Assembly: GCF_900107975.1 (NCBI RefSeq)
Contig: NZ_FNVF01000002.1
Location: 449,178-513,177, forward strand
Reading direction: 5' to 3'
Source of the DNA: Paenibacillus sp. UNC499MF
GTDB taxonomy: Bacteria; Bacillota; Bacilli; Paenibacillales; NBRC-103111
Length of the DNA: 64,000 nucleotides
In this document: positions 51,984-61,014 of the stretch, piece by piece
Layout: each line of letters begins with the position of its first letter
How positions within the stretch are numbered: position 1 is the first letter of the stretch
Notes under the pieces: generated by a model
What the model was told of the DNA's origin: nothing
Databases searched by the model: none
Seen by the model: the letters and a program-made list of their open reading frames with translations, nothing else
Translations under genes and position numbers: made by a program

Positions 51984-54239
51984 TTAAGCGTGCTCGCCCG
52001 ACGTGTTCAGCGTTCGGTATTGGCCCGGCGTATAGCCGGTTTCCTTTTTGAACTTGCGGATGAAATTGGGGGTATCCAGATAGCCGACGCGGACGATGAT
52101 CTCTTTGAGCGGATCGTTCGTCGTTTTCAGCTGGTGCATAACTTCGTTCATCCTTTTTTGCCAAATATACTGGATAAAATTGATTCCGGTCTTCTCCTTG
52201 AACGTCCGGCTGAGATAAGAGGGCGAGATGCCGTATTCGGCGGATACGACTTCCAGACTGAGCGTGTGCTCCATGAAATGCTTGTCGATATACCCGACGA
52301 TCCGGTCCATGAGGGAATGCTCTTCCTTCGTCCGGTCCCGTTCGACCTGCGAGCAGATCCGTCCGGCGAGGTCCAGGCAGATAGCTTCAAACTCCCCGGA
52401 TGAATTGAAGTTGAGCTTGGACAGCACGTCCTGCGTCAAGCCGTGAATGCCGAGCTCGGACGCGGTTTTCAGCAGGGTCGTCAGGATGTCGTAGTGGATC
52501 AGCCGCAGATGCGGGGCGCTCAGCCCGGCCGCCGGCAAATCCTTCAGCGCTTCCCGGAGAGTCTGCTCCGATACGTCATAGCTGCCCTGTTTGAGACTTT
52601 GGGACAGCTTCAAAAGCACGTTGCCGGGAATCCAGAAGGTGCTGCGCTCCGGCGTACTGGACAGCTTTTCAAAAAAGGTAACGCTTCCATGAACGGTCAA
52701 AATGTTCGATTCAAACGCGGAACACGCTTCGATGTACGACTGGTTCAAGTGCTCGTGGCTCGTATAAGCCGTTCCGACCCCGATTACCGGCGCGGCATCG
52801 AACAGCTCCAGCAGATGGGTCCGGATGCCTTCCACGATCTGCTGCATCTGACCGAATGGCGCTGCCTGAGCGGCCGGATCGAACCCGACGACCAGGGCAA
52901 GCTGATTCGGCTGGGGAAGCTCCACGCTGTAAGCTCTTGCCGCAAGCCCGGGAAAATCGACCTCGGCAAAAAGCTGAATCATCGTTTGCCAGTCATCTTT
53001 GCTTTCATGCAGATGAGAACGCTTGTCAAAACCGATGACCATCGCGAAGTGACGGGCATGATCGAATTTCAGATCGAACGCTTCGAGAAGATCGGCCGAC
53101 AGGCTCTTGGTCTGACCGTATTTAAGCAGCATGAGCAGGGCGTGATTGCGGGCGTAAGGCTCCTGAAGATCCGCACGTGCGCTGTGTTCCTGCAGGGAAA
53201 TCCGGATCCGTTCGAGCTCGTTGCCCGCAGTCCGGCCGCTTCTCGATTTGGAGCTGGCGAAATTGACCAGGTTCGAGATAGGCAGATACTGCATCCGGGC
53301 CAGCAGCAGCGCCAGGGCGGCACCGACGACCACGACGATGGAGACCAGCAGAATAATAAAGCTGCGCACATGCAGCACGCTGCTGAAAAACTGGGCGCTC
53401 GGCATCAGCGTCACGTAAGTCCAGCCGTTTTTATCGGATTTCACGGATACAACCGAGTGGGACTGCCCGTTTAGCGTCTGATTATGGATGCCCGCGGGAA
53501 GGTTGAACAAGGCTCCGAGGTCGCCTGCCGTCAGGGACTCTTCATTTCCGTTGTTCGTCAGGACCTGCCCGTTGTTGTCGAAAATGTACGTAAGCCCCCG
53601 GTAACTGCCGAGAATGGAATCGATCAGACCGGTGAGCTCCGACTCCGGGATAAAGTACATGACGGTCCCGTGAGGGGCCGGACTGTTGGGCGTAATCGGC
53701 ACCAGGTAAGCGAGAATCGACTGCTGCAGCGATGTCGGCTGGCTGACGAGGTCCGCCGGCCGCATTTTCGCAAATTTAAGCGTATTCAAATCCTGCCGCA
53801 GCCCTTCCTCGGTCCAGTTGTGAAAGCTGTATTTGTCCGAAAACACGTCCAGCCCGGACATGCCGAAGGACGAGTAAATTTTATCGTCGTCGTGATAGTA
53901 CAGGAACAGATCTCCGATTATAGAGCTGGTCGCTTTGTAGTTGTTCAATGCGCTGATCGCTTCCCGGCTGTAATAGGGATCATGAACCTTGTACAGCGTC
54001 AGCCGTTCGTCGTAAGAAATCCGGGACGCGATTTCGGTCAATTCTTTGACCCGGCCGTCGATAATGGTTTTCGTCTGATTGAGCTGGTTAAGGTGGGACT
54101 GCTCGATTTCGGACTGAAGATTGCTTACGGCGCTGCGGTAAATGAATATGGTCGCGAACGCCAGCGGAATTAGCAGGATAAACAAATACGACCAAATATA
54201 TCGCATAAAAAGTTTCGATTTAAAGTAATCGGATTTCAT
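51984..54239 (-). CDS. Membrane-anchored AraC family regulator with extracellular sensor
   Basis: 751 residues. A transmembrane segment at about 15-35, an extracellular dCache-like sensor of about 250 residues, a second membrane segment at about 295-320 (FIILLVSIVVVVGAALALLL), a linker region, then a C-terminal AraC DNA-binding domain with two HTHs (LSLEVVSAEYGISPSYLSRT, then LKEIIVRVGYLDTPNFIRKF). Such one-component membrane AraC proteins are common in Paenibacillus and control nearby carbohydrate genes. It lies between the third importer and the divergent fucosidase operon, and direct repeats in the divergent promoter are candidate sites. Confidence 0.93.
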   Translation of the reverse strand: MKSDYFKSKLFMRYIWSYLFILLIPLAFATIFIYRSAVSNLQSEIEQSHLNQLNQTKTIIDGRVKELTEIASRISYDERLTLYKVHDPYYSREAISALNNYKATSSIIGDLFLYYHDDDKIYSSFGMSGLDVFSDKYSFHNWTEEGLRQDLNTLKFAKMRPADLVSQPTSLQQSILAYLVPITPNSPAPHGTVMYFIPESELTGLIDSILGSYRGLTYIFDNNGQVLTNNGNEESLTAGDLGALFNLPAGIHNQTLNGQSHSVVSVKSDKNGWTYVTLMPSAQFFSSVLHVRSFIILLVSIVVVVGAALALLLARMQYLPISNLVNFASSKSRSGRTAGNELERIRISLQEHSARADLQEPYARNHALLMLLKYGQTKSLSADLLEAFDLKFDHARHFAMVIGFDKRSHLHESKDDWQTMIQLFAEVDFPGLAARAYSVELPQPNQLALVVGFDPAAQAAPFGQMQQIVEGIRTHLLELFDAAPVIGVGTAYTSHEHLNQSYIEACSAFESNILTVHGSVTFFEKLSSTPERSTFWIPGNVLLKLSQSLKQGSYDVSEQTLREALKDLPAAGLSAPHLRLIHYDILTTLLKTASELGIHGLTQDVLSKLNFNSSGEFEAICLDLAGRICSQVERDRTKEEHSLMDRIVGYIDKHFMEHTLSLEVVSAEYGISPSYLSRTFKEKTGINFIQYIWQKRMNEVMHQLKTTNDPLKEIIVRVGYLDTPNFIRKFKKETGYTPGQYRTLNTSGEHA

Positions 54240-54284
54240 TTGTAGTTCCCTCCTGTTTCGGAATGATTCAGCTTCTGATTGGTG

Positions 54285-54360
54285 TTTTGAAAGGAATATC
54301 CATAATCATACCAAAAAAACAGGAGATTCATAGGGCAGTTCGTAGCATTTTTGAAAGGGA
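54285..54360 (+). repeat. Direct repeats upstream of the fucosidase operon, candidate AraC sites
   Basis: TTTTGAAAGGAAT at 54285-54297 and TTTTGAAAGGGAT at 54349-54361 match in 12 of 13 positions, 64 bases apart. AraC-type proteins bind direct repeats. A weak promoter (TTGGTG, 16 bases, CATAAT at 54301-54306) overlaps the first copy. Confidence 0.45.
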
Positions 54361-54395
54361 TTACAAAAAAAGATCGCCTGTCTGGAGGTCATATG

Positions 54396-55793
54396 ATGAG
54401 TGAGATAAAAGCGGAAACACAAGAAGGGGCGCAGCCGGTCGTCGTGGAAGGCGTGCACAATTACAGCCGGGAGGAAGACTGGGTTAAACCGGAAGACCCT
54501 GTACTGCTGGAGCGGCTGGAATGGTTCCGGGACCAGAAGCTGGGGCTCATGATGCACTGGGGGCCGTATTCCCAGCTCGGTGTCGTGGAATCATGGGCGC
54601 TGAGCGACGCGGATGCGGACTGGTCCAGGGACGGAATCGACTGGGACGTGAACGCGGAAGAGCTTAAACGCGAATATTTCGGGCTGAACCGCACGTTTAA
54701 CCCGCTCCGCTTTCAGCCTGAGCTTTGGGCCGGACTTGCCGCTGACAGCGGCTTCAAGTACCTGAACTTTACGACGAAGCATCATGACGGCTTTTGTATG
54801 TGGGATACCCGTACGACGGATTACCGCGTAACGCAGCCCGACTGCCCGTTCCATGCCCACCGGCATGCGGATATTTGCGGCAGGCTGTTCGACGCTTTCC
54901 GGGCGGAGGGGCTGGCGATATCCGCGTACTTCTCCAAAGCGGATTGGAGCTCACCCTATTACTGGGCTCCGGGAATGGAGCGGGGCGGCCGCACGTCGCG
55001 GGGGACTTCCTACGACACGAAGGAATACCCCTGGCTGTGGGAGCAGTTCGTGAAGTTCACGCACGAGCAGATCGCAGAGCTCATGACGCGCTACGGGCGC
55101 ATCGACATGCTCTGGCTGGACGCCGGCTGGGTGAACGCGGCCAACAATCAGGACATCCGGCTCGGCGAAGCCGTAGAGAAAGCCCGCGAGCTCCAGCCTT
55201 GGCTGCTCTGCGCGGACCGGACCGTGGGGGGACCGTACGAGAACCTGATCACTCCGGAGCAGACGCTGCCGGAGCGCCCCCTGCTCGTCCCGTGGGAGAG
55301 CTGCATCACGATGGGGACGTCGTTCTCGTTCCGTTACGAGGACACGTATAAAACGGTCCGCCAGCTCGTTCATCTGCTGGTCGAGATCGTGGCGAAGGGC
55401 GGCAACCTCGCCCTCAATGTCGGGCCTCAGCCGGACGGAAGGCTTCCGGAGACGGCCGTGGCCCGGATGAAAGGACTCGGGGCGTGGCTGAAGGTAAACG
55501 GCGAAGCCATTTACGGAACACGCATCTGCGAGCCTTATTCCGAAGGCAGCTGGCGGTTCACGCGGAAGGGGGAGACCGTCTACGCCATCTGTCTGGTCGA
55601 GCGGGAGCAGGGGCCGGTGGAAGCGGAGATGTGTATTCCACTCCACGATTCTTTTGCCCGGGTGGAGCTGCTGGACGGGGACGTCCCGCTGGATTGCCGG
55701 CCGACCGAAAGAGGCATCGCGCTTCGTCTTCCGGAGTCTGTCTTGGAGAAGGAAGCACCCGAAGCCATCGTGTTCCGGCTGTCCGGGAAGTAG
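54396..55793 (+). CDS. Alpha-L-fucosidase, GH29 (second copy)
   Basis: 465 residues from the second of two adjacent ATG codons (54393, 54396), which has better spacing to GGAGG. No signal peptide. GH29 traits: LGLMMHWGPYSQLGVVESWA, LNFTTKHHDGFCMWDT, MLWLDAGW with the expected nucleophile Asp, and NLALNVGPQPDGRLP. A C-terminal beta domain of about 80 residues follows. First gene of a five-gene operon, controlled probably by the divergent membrane AraC protein. Confidence 0.92.
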   Translation: MSEIKAETQEGAQPVVVEGVHNYSREEDWVKPEDPVLLERLEWFRDQKLGLMMHWGPYSQLGVVESWALSDADADWSRDGIDWDVNAEELKREYFGLNRTFNPLRFQPELWAGLAADSGFKYLNFTTKHHDGFCMWDTRTTDYRVTQPDCPFHAHRHADICGRLFDAFRAEGLAISAYFSKADWSSPYYWAPGMERGGRTSRGTSYDTKEYPWLWEQFVKFTHEQIAELMTRYGRIDMLWLDAGWVNAANNQDIRLGEAVEKARELQPWLLCADRTVGGPYENLITPEQTLPERPLLVPWESCITMGTSFSFRYEDTYKTVRQLVHLLVEIVAKGGNLALNVGPQPDGRLPETAVARMKGLGAWLKVNGEAIYGTRICEPYSEGSWRFTRKGETVYAICLVEREQGPVEAEMCIPLHDSFARVELLDGDVPLDCRPTERGIALRLPESVLEKEAPEAIVFRLSGK

Positions 55794-55843
55794 GGCGGTC
55801 CGCCCGGAAAAGTTCTATCCACTTAGAGAAAGGGGTGATCGGC

Positions 55844-56866
55844 ATGTCATTGAGCGGGGTGCCGGAACCGCGCATCGCTTTTGCGCCTAAGCATTACATA
55901 TGCAGGAAAGCGTCCGGTCCGCTGGAGCTGGACGGACGGATCGACAAGCCGTTTTGGGAAGATGCCGGCTGGACGGACGATTTTACCGATATCGAAGGAG
56001 AAGCAAGACCCGAGCCGTCGAAACGAACCCGGGTCAAGATGCTCTGGGACGACCGGTATTTCTATTTTGCGGCGGAGCTGATGGAGGACCAGATCTGGGC
56101 GACGCTTACGGAGCGGGATTCCGTCATTTTTCACGACAACGATTTTGAGATTTTTATCGACCCCGACGGGGATACCCACCAGTATTATGAATTCGAAATG
56201 AACGCGCTCAATACAGTCTGGGATTTGCTGCTCGTCAAACCTTACCGGGACGGAGGACCGCCCGTCAACGGCTGGGACATCCAGGGGCTGAAAACGGCCG
56301 TCCATATAGACGGGGAGCTGAACAACCCGGGCGCGGACAACCGGAAATGGACGCTGGAGGTGGCGATGCCCTGGTCCGCTTTGCGGGAGTGCGCTCCGGA
56401 AAACCGTCCGCCGGCCGGGGGAGAATTCTGGCGCGTGAATTTCTCGCGGGTACAGTGGCGGACGGAGATTGCCGACGGCACCTACCGGAAAATGCTCGAT
56501 CCCGCAAGCGGCAAACCTTATCCCGAAGACAACTGGGTCTGGTCTCCGATGGGAATTGTCAACATGCATTATCCCGAGCTTTGGGGCTATGTCGTTTTTG
56601 CGGACGAGCAGGGTCCGGAAAGCTTCACGCTGCCGGATGATGAACGCGTAAAGTGGGAGCTGCGGAAGCTGTATTACCGGCAGCGGAATCATTTTCAAAT
56701 AACCGGTGTTTTTATAAGCGATATCAAGGAGCTTCTCGGCTCTGAGCCTTGGAGCATCGTTCCGCAGGTGGAGACGACGGCCAGAAGCTTTCAGATTTAC
56801 GCCGCCTCCGCCGACGGCAAAGCTGTCTATGTGATCCGCGAGGACGGAAAACTGTGGAAGGAGTGA
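55844..56866 (+). CDS. Carbohydrate-binding family 9-like protein
   Basis: 340 residues from the ATG at 55844 (AAAGGGG upstream). The N-terminal 230 residues resemble the CBM9-like fold: GPLELDGRIDKPFWEDA, VKMLWDDRYFYFAAEL, DNDFEIFIDPDGDTHQYYEF. Unlike secreted CBM9 modules it has no signal peptide, so it may be a cytoplasmic glycan-binding or uncharacterised enzyme. Fifty bases after the fucosidase and 7 before the next gene. Confidence 0.82.
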   Translation: MSLSGVPEPRIAFAPKHYICRKASGPLELDGRIDKPFWEDAGWTDDFTDIEGEARPEPSKRTRVKMLWDDRYFYFAAELMEDQIWATLTERDSVIFHDNDFEIFIDPDGDTHQYYEFEMNALNTVWDLLLVKPYRDGGPPVNGWDIQGLKTAVHIDGELNNPGADNRKWTLEVAMPWSALRECAPENRPPAGGEFWRVNFSRVQWRTEIADGTYRKMLDPASGKPYPEDNWVWSPMGIVNMHYPELWGYVVFADEQGPESFTLPDDERVKWELRKLYYRQRNHFQITGVFISDIKELLGSEPWSIVPQVETTARSFQIYAASADGKAVYVIREDGKLWKE

Positions 56867-56873
56867 GGAGCAG

Positions 56874-59800
56874 ATGAACGCGAATACAAATCGGAACATA
56901 AAGCCGTTTGAGAACCGGAGTTTGGGAGATCGCCGGGAAGAGGATGAGAACCGTCAAGAAGATGGGAATCGGCGAGAAGATGAGAATGGTCAAGAGGTTG
57001 GGAACCGTCAGGAGAAGGGGAGTCATCAAGAAGGTGAGAACCGTCAAGAGGTTGGAAATCTTCAAGAAGAGGAAAATCGTCTGGAGGAAGCAACCCGGAA
57101 GTTCGATGGGAATCATCATCAAAACGGGAACCGGCAAGCGGACGCGGACCGGAATAAAGGCGGGGCTGACCGTCCGAATGACAGGGTAAATAGGGATGGA
57201 AGGGAACAAACGGCTCCCGTCTCTCAAAAGGCGGTTTTTTCTCTGGATGCCGAAACGCTGGCGGAGGTACAGAGAAAATTCAACATCAAGCGGGAGCTCG
57301 CCGGGGCCAAAGAAGATGAGCTTTTCGGTGTATTCCGGCAGGAATTGACCGAAGAAGAGGCGTGGGCGCTCAAATTTCTCATCGCGTATATGCCCCTGAA
57401 CGATTTGGCGGATTATGACGGCGCTTTGTTCCTCAGCCATGTCCGCACGACGCTCGACATCCGCGCCAAATTGCCTTGGGGCAGGCGGGTGCCGGATCAT
57501 CTGTTTCTTCATTTCGTGCTGCCTCTCCGGGTGAACAGCGAGAATCTGGAAGACTGCCGGGGCGTTCTTTACGGGGAGCTGGCGGAGCGGACGAGGCATT
57601 TAACGATGGAAAAGGCGATCCTGGAAACCAACTACTGGTGCCACGAGAAGGCCACCTACGTCGGAAGCGATCTGCGGACGATCTCGCCGCTGACGATGCT
57701 GAGAAGCGCGCAGGGACGCTGCGGGGAAGAGTCGACGCTGGCGGTGTCCGCGCTGCGGAGCATCGGCATTCCCGCCCGGCAGTGCTACACGCCCCGCTGG
57801 GCCCACTGCGACGATAATCATGCCTGGGTGGAGGCATGGGCGGACGGGCAGTGGCATTTTATCGGCGCCTGCGAGCCGGAGCCTGCACTTGACCGGGGCT
57901 GGTTCGATGCCCCCGCCCGGCGGGCCATGCTGGTCAACACCCGGGTACACGCCAACTATCCCGGACCGGAACCGGTTACGCTGGCCGAGGAGTGGCTGAC
58001 GGAAATCAACCTGCTGGAAACGTATGCGCCCGTGCGGACGGTAACCGTTGCCGTCAAGGATGAGGAAGACCGGCCGGTGGAGGGCGCACGCGTTCTTTTC
58101 CAGGTTTATAACATGGCGGAAATGTACCCGATCGCCGTTCTTGAGACCGATTCGGAGGGCCTTGCCGTGTTCAGAACGGGGTGGGGAGATTTGCTTGTCC
58201 GCGCCGTCAAAGACGGTCTGTGGGGAGAAGAGAAGCTCTCTGCGGCGGGCAGTTCCAGTCAGGTACTGACTATCCGAAACGCTCCGACGCCGGCCGGGAC
58301 GCAGGATGTCGACATGGTGCCGCCTCCCGAGCGGGAAGGCGAAGCCCGGACCGATGTTTCCGGGGAGATGCTGGAGCTGCACCGGGAACGGGAGCAGGAA
58401 GGAACCGCGGTCCGCAAAAACTTCGAGGACACATTCCTCGGGGAAGAGGACGCGGCAAAGCTGGCCGGAGAGCTCGGTCTTCCCCCGGAGCGGGTGTGGA
58501 GCGTGCTGCGCAAGGCCCGGGGGAACAGCCGGGAAATCCGCGATTTTCTCCGGGAGCGGACCGCCGCCTGGGGAGTGTGGCCTCTACGGCTGCTGGAAAG
58601 CATGAGGGACAAAGACATGCTGGACACGTTCCGGCCGACTTTGGACGATCATCTTCTGCATGCCTTGAAATGGGCGGATTCCTGCGGGGAGGACGTGTTC
58701 GTCCCGTACATTCTATGCCCGCGGGTGCACTTCGAAATGATCGGACCGTACCGGCAGCTCTTCGAAGAAGCCTTCACGGAAGAGGAGGCTGAGGCATACC
58801 GGAAGGACCCGACGGAACTTGTTCGCCGTTTCGCCGCCGAATTCGAGGTGCGGGATGACTTGACGAATCTTCCGGGCCGGGCTACCGCCGCAGGCAGCTT
58901 CGCGCTGAAGAAAGGCGACCGCCTTTCTCTTGATATTCTGCTGGTCGCCGTCTGCCGCAGCCTCGGCATACCGGCCCGGCTTCATCCGAATAATCAGAAG
59001 CCGGAGTATATGCGGGACGGCGAATGGACCAGCGCGGGTTGGCATGAGGAGAACACCGCGCAGAAAGGGAAACTTCTGCTGATTCCCCGGCCGGTCGGAC
59101 CCGGAGAGCCGGACGCGTGGTCAGTCCCTGGGACAGCTGGAGAATCCGCCGCAGCGCCCGCTTCGGAGGCTGCCTACTTCCAGAACCTTACCCTGGCCCG
59201 GCTGGAGGACGGTCTTTACCGGACAATCGTGTTCCCGTACGGCAAGAGTGATCTATACGGGGTGCCTATTGAACTGGAGGCCGGAAGCTACCGGATGACG
59301 ACAGGTACGCGGCTCAAGGACGGGACGGCGTTGGTCCGCTTCCGCTATTTGGACGTGAATCCCGGCCGGCAGACGGAGCTTGCGCCGGATTTCCGAACGG
59401 CTTCGTCGGCTGTTCCCGTACTGGGTTCCGTGGACGGGCGTACCCTTTTCGGCAGCCTTGAGGCGGACGGAAGAGCCCGTACACTGGAAGAGCTGGCGGA
59501 CGGACGTGCCGTTCTGGCGGCTTGGATCGAACCGGAAAGGGAGCCTTCCAAGCACCTGATCCGTGAGCTTACGGAGCTTGCCGATTCGTTTGCGAAAGCG
59601 GATGCAGCCGTTATAATGGTGGTAGGCGGCGACGAGAGAACGGTTTCATTCGATCCCGCCGGTTACGGCGGTCTGCCTGCGGGAACTCGTTTTGTCCGGG
59701 ATGACGGCTATGTCTCCCTGGATGAGTTTGCCGCGAAGCGTCCGCTGCCTGACGCGGGTTTCCCGCACGTTTTCGTTGTAGACCGGAAGGGACAAATCCG

Positions 59801-59879
59801 TCATACCCAATCGGGGTACAAAGTGGGGTCCGCCAGGGAAGCTTTGCAAATTTTCGGAAATTTGTGTGAGAACGATTAG
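56874..59879 (+). CDS. Large transglutaminase-like protein with thioredoxin-fold C-terminus
   Basis: 1001 residues, no signal peptide. Residues 15-110 are a low-complexity Asn/Arg/Gln/Glu-rich segment with repeats such as G-N-R-Q-E. The transglutaminase-like core at about 230-345 has Cys283 in GRCGEES, His316 in DDNHAWVEAW, and GACEPEP, where an acidic residue (Glu334 region) would complete the triad. A beta domain (about 385-460), a helical part and a second all-alpha segment follow. The last 120 residues look like a thioredoxin fold but lack the C-x-x-C, so it is probably not redox active. Related proteins are known in Bacteroidetes, annotated only as transglutaminase-domain proteins. This fold also includes peptide:N-glycanases, which matters in this glycosidase operon (inference). 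Confidence 0.85.
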   Translation: MNANTNRNIKPFENRSLGDRREEDENRQEDGNRREDENGQEVGNRQEKGSHQEGENRQEVGNLQEEENRLEEATRKFDGNHHQNGNRQADADRNKGGADRPNDRVNRDGREQTAPVSQKAVFSLDAETLAEVQRKFNIKRELAGAKEDELFGVFRQELTEEEAWALKFLIAYMPLNDLADYDGALFLSHVRTTLDIRAKLPWGRRVPDHLFLHFVLPLRVNSENLEDCRGVLYGELAERTRHLTMEKAILETNYWCHEKATYVGSDLRTISPLTMLRSAQGRCGEESTLAVSALRSIGIPARQCYTPRWAHCDDNHAWVEAWADGQWHFIGACEPEPALDRGWFDAPARRAMLVNTRVHANYPGPEPVTLAEEWLTEINLLETYAPVRTVTVAVKDEEDRPVEGARVLFQVYNMAEMYPIAVLETDSEGLAVFRTGWGDLLVRAVKDGLWGEEKLSAAGSSSQVLTIRNAPTPAGTQDVDMVPPPEREGEARTDVSGEMLELHREREQEGTAVRKNFEDTFLGEEDAAKLAGELGLPPERVWSVLRKARGNSREIRDFLRERTAAWGVWPLRLLESMRDKDMLDTFRPTLDDHLLHALKWADSCGEDVFVPYILCPRVHFEMIGPYRQLFEEAFTEEEAEAYRKDPTELVRRFAAEFEVRDDLTNLPGRATAAGSFALKKGDRLSLDILLVAVCRSLGIPARLHPNNQKPEYMRDGEWTSAGWHEENTAQKGKLLLIPRPVGPGEPDAWSVPGTAGESAAAPASEAAYFQNLTLARLEDGLYRTIVFPYGKSDLYGVPIELEAGSYRMTTGTRLKDGTALVRFRYLDVNPGRQTELAPDFRTASSAVPVLGSVDGRTLFGSLEADGRARTLEELADGRAVLAAWIEPEREPSKHLIRELTELADSFAKADAAVIMVVGGDERTVSFDPAGYGGLPAGTRFVRDDGYVSLDEFAAKRPLPDAGFPHVFVVDRKGQIRHTQSGYKVGSAREALQIFGNLCEND

Positions 59880-59894
59880 GAGGAAAACGCCGCA

Positions 59895-60956
59895 ATGAGC
59901 AAACCTTATGTAGTAGCAGGCTATGTCGTCGATGCTGGACTCCCGGACGTAACCGGGGAAGATCTCCGCAAGCTTACCCATTTGAATGTGGCTTTCGGCC
60001 ACGTTAGGGAGGATGCAATCAGCATCGGTCATCTTGCGCATCTCGACCAGTTGACGCGTTTTAAAACCGTCAATCCGGAGCTCGTTCTGCTCCTGTCGGT
60101 CGGCGGATGGGGGGCCGGCGGATTTTCCGAAGCCGCTTCAACCGAAGAAGGGCGGAGACGGATGGCGCAATCCGCCGTGGATCTCCTGCAGGCGCACCCG
60201 TTCGACGGGGTTGACCTTGACTGGGAATATCCCTGCTATTCCGCCGCAGGCATCCAGTCAAGCCCTGCCGACAAAAGGAATTTCACGCTGCTTCTGCAGA
60301 CGATCCGGGAAGCGTTAGACGAACAGGGGCATAAGGACGGACGCCGTTACCTGCTTACGATCGCAGTGGGGGCCGACCAGTATTATCTGGACGGTACGGA
60401 GATGGATCAGGTGCACCGGTATCTCGATTTTCTTCAGGTGATGACATACGACATGCGGGGCGGTTTCCAGGTTCTCACGGGACATCACACGAATCTGTAC
60501 AATTCGACGGGGGACTTGTTCCGCATCAGCACGGATACGTCGATTAACCTGTACCTCGGTGCAGGCGTGCCGCGCGATAAAATCGTGGTCGGCGCCGCTT
60601 TTTATTCCCGTCAGTGGGAAAAGGTGCCGGATGCGGCAAACGGCCTTCACCAGATAGCCGGAGGCTCTGGCGGATATGGGCCGAATTATACGACGCTCGC
60701 AAGCGATTATATTGACAAAAACGGCTTTGTCCGGCATTGGGACGAGGAAGCGAAAGCGCCTTACCTGTTTAACGGCAGCACGTTTATTACCTACGACGAT
60801 GAGGAATCGCTGCGTCATAAGTGCCGGTATGTTGAGGAACAAAGCCTGGCCGGCATCATGTTCTGGGAGTACGGCTGCGATAAAACCCGCCGTCTGCTGG
60901 ACAGCCTGCACCAGGGGTTGAATAAAGCGGTTGACAGCGCTTCAAATCCCTTTTAA
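59895..60956 (+). CDS. Glycoside hydrolase family 18 protein
   Basis: 353 residues with AGGAGGA upstream; no signal peptide. The catalytic motif FDGVDLDWEYP has the GH18 pattern with Glu111 as proton donor, and SVGGWG at 69-74 is the second family motif. M-T-Y-D-M-R near residue 190 and a C-terminal GIMFWEYGCD complete the barrel. Family members are chitinases, N-acetylglucosaminidases and endo-beta-N-acetylglucosaminidases; the type cannot be fixed here. Fourth gene of the operon. Confidence 0.92.
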   Translation: MSKPYVVAGYVVDAGLPDVTGEDLRKLTHLNVAFGHVREDAISIGHLAHLDQLTRFKTVNPELVLLLSVGGWGAGGFSEAASTEEGRRRMAQSAVDLLQAHPFDGVDLDWEYPCYSAAGIQSSPADKRNFTLLLQTIREALDEQGHKDGRRYLLTIAVGADQYYLDGTEMDQVHRYLDFLQVMTYDMRGGFQVLTGHHTNLYNSTGDLFRISTDTSINLYLGAGVPRDKIVVGAAFYSRQWEKVPDAANGLHQIAGGSGGYGPNYTTLASDYIDKNGFVRHWDEEAKAPYLFNGSTFITYDDEESLRHKCRYVEEQSLAGIMFWEYGCDKTRRLLDSLHQGLNKAVDSASNPF

Positions 60957-61014
60957 AATCAAAATAAAACAACGTAATTTCACATAAAACCACACAAAAG
61001 CAGGTGGCGCACGT

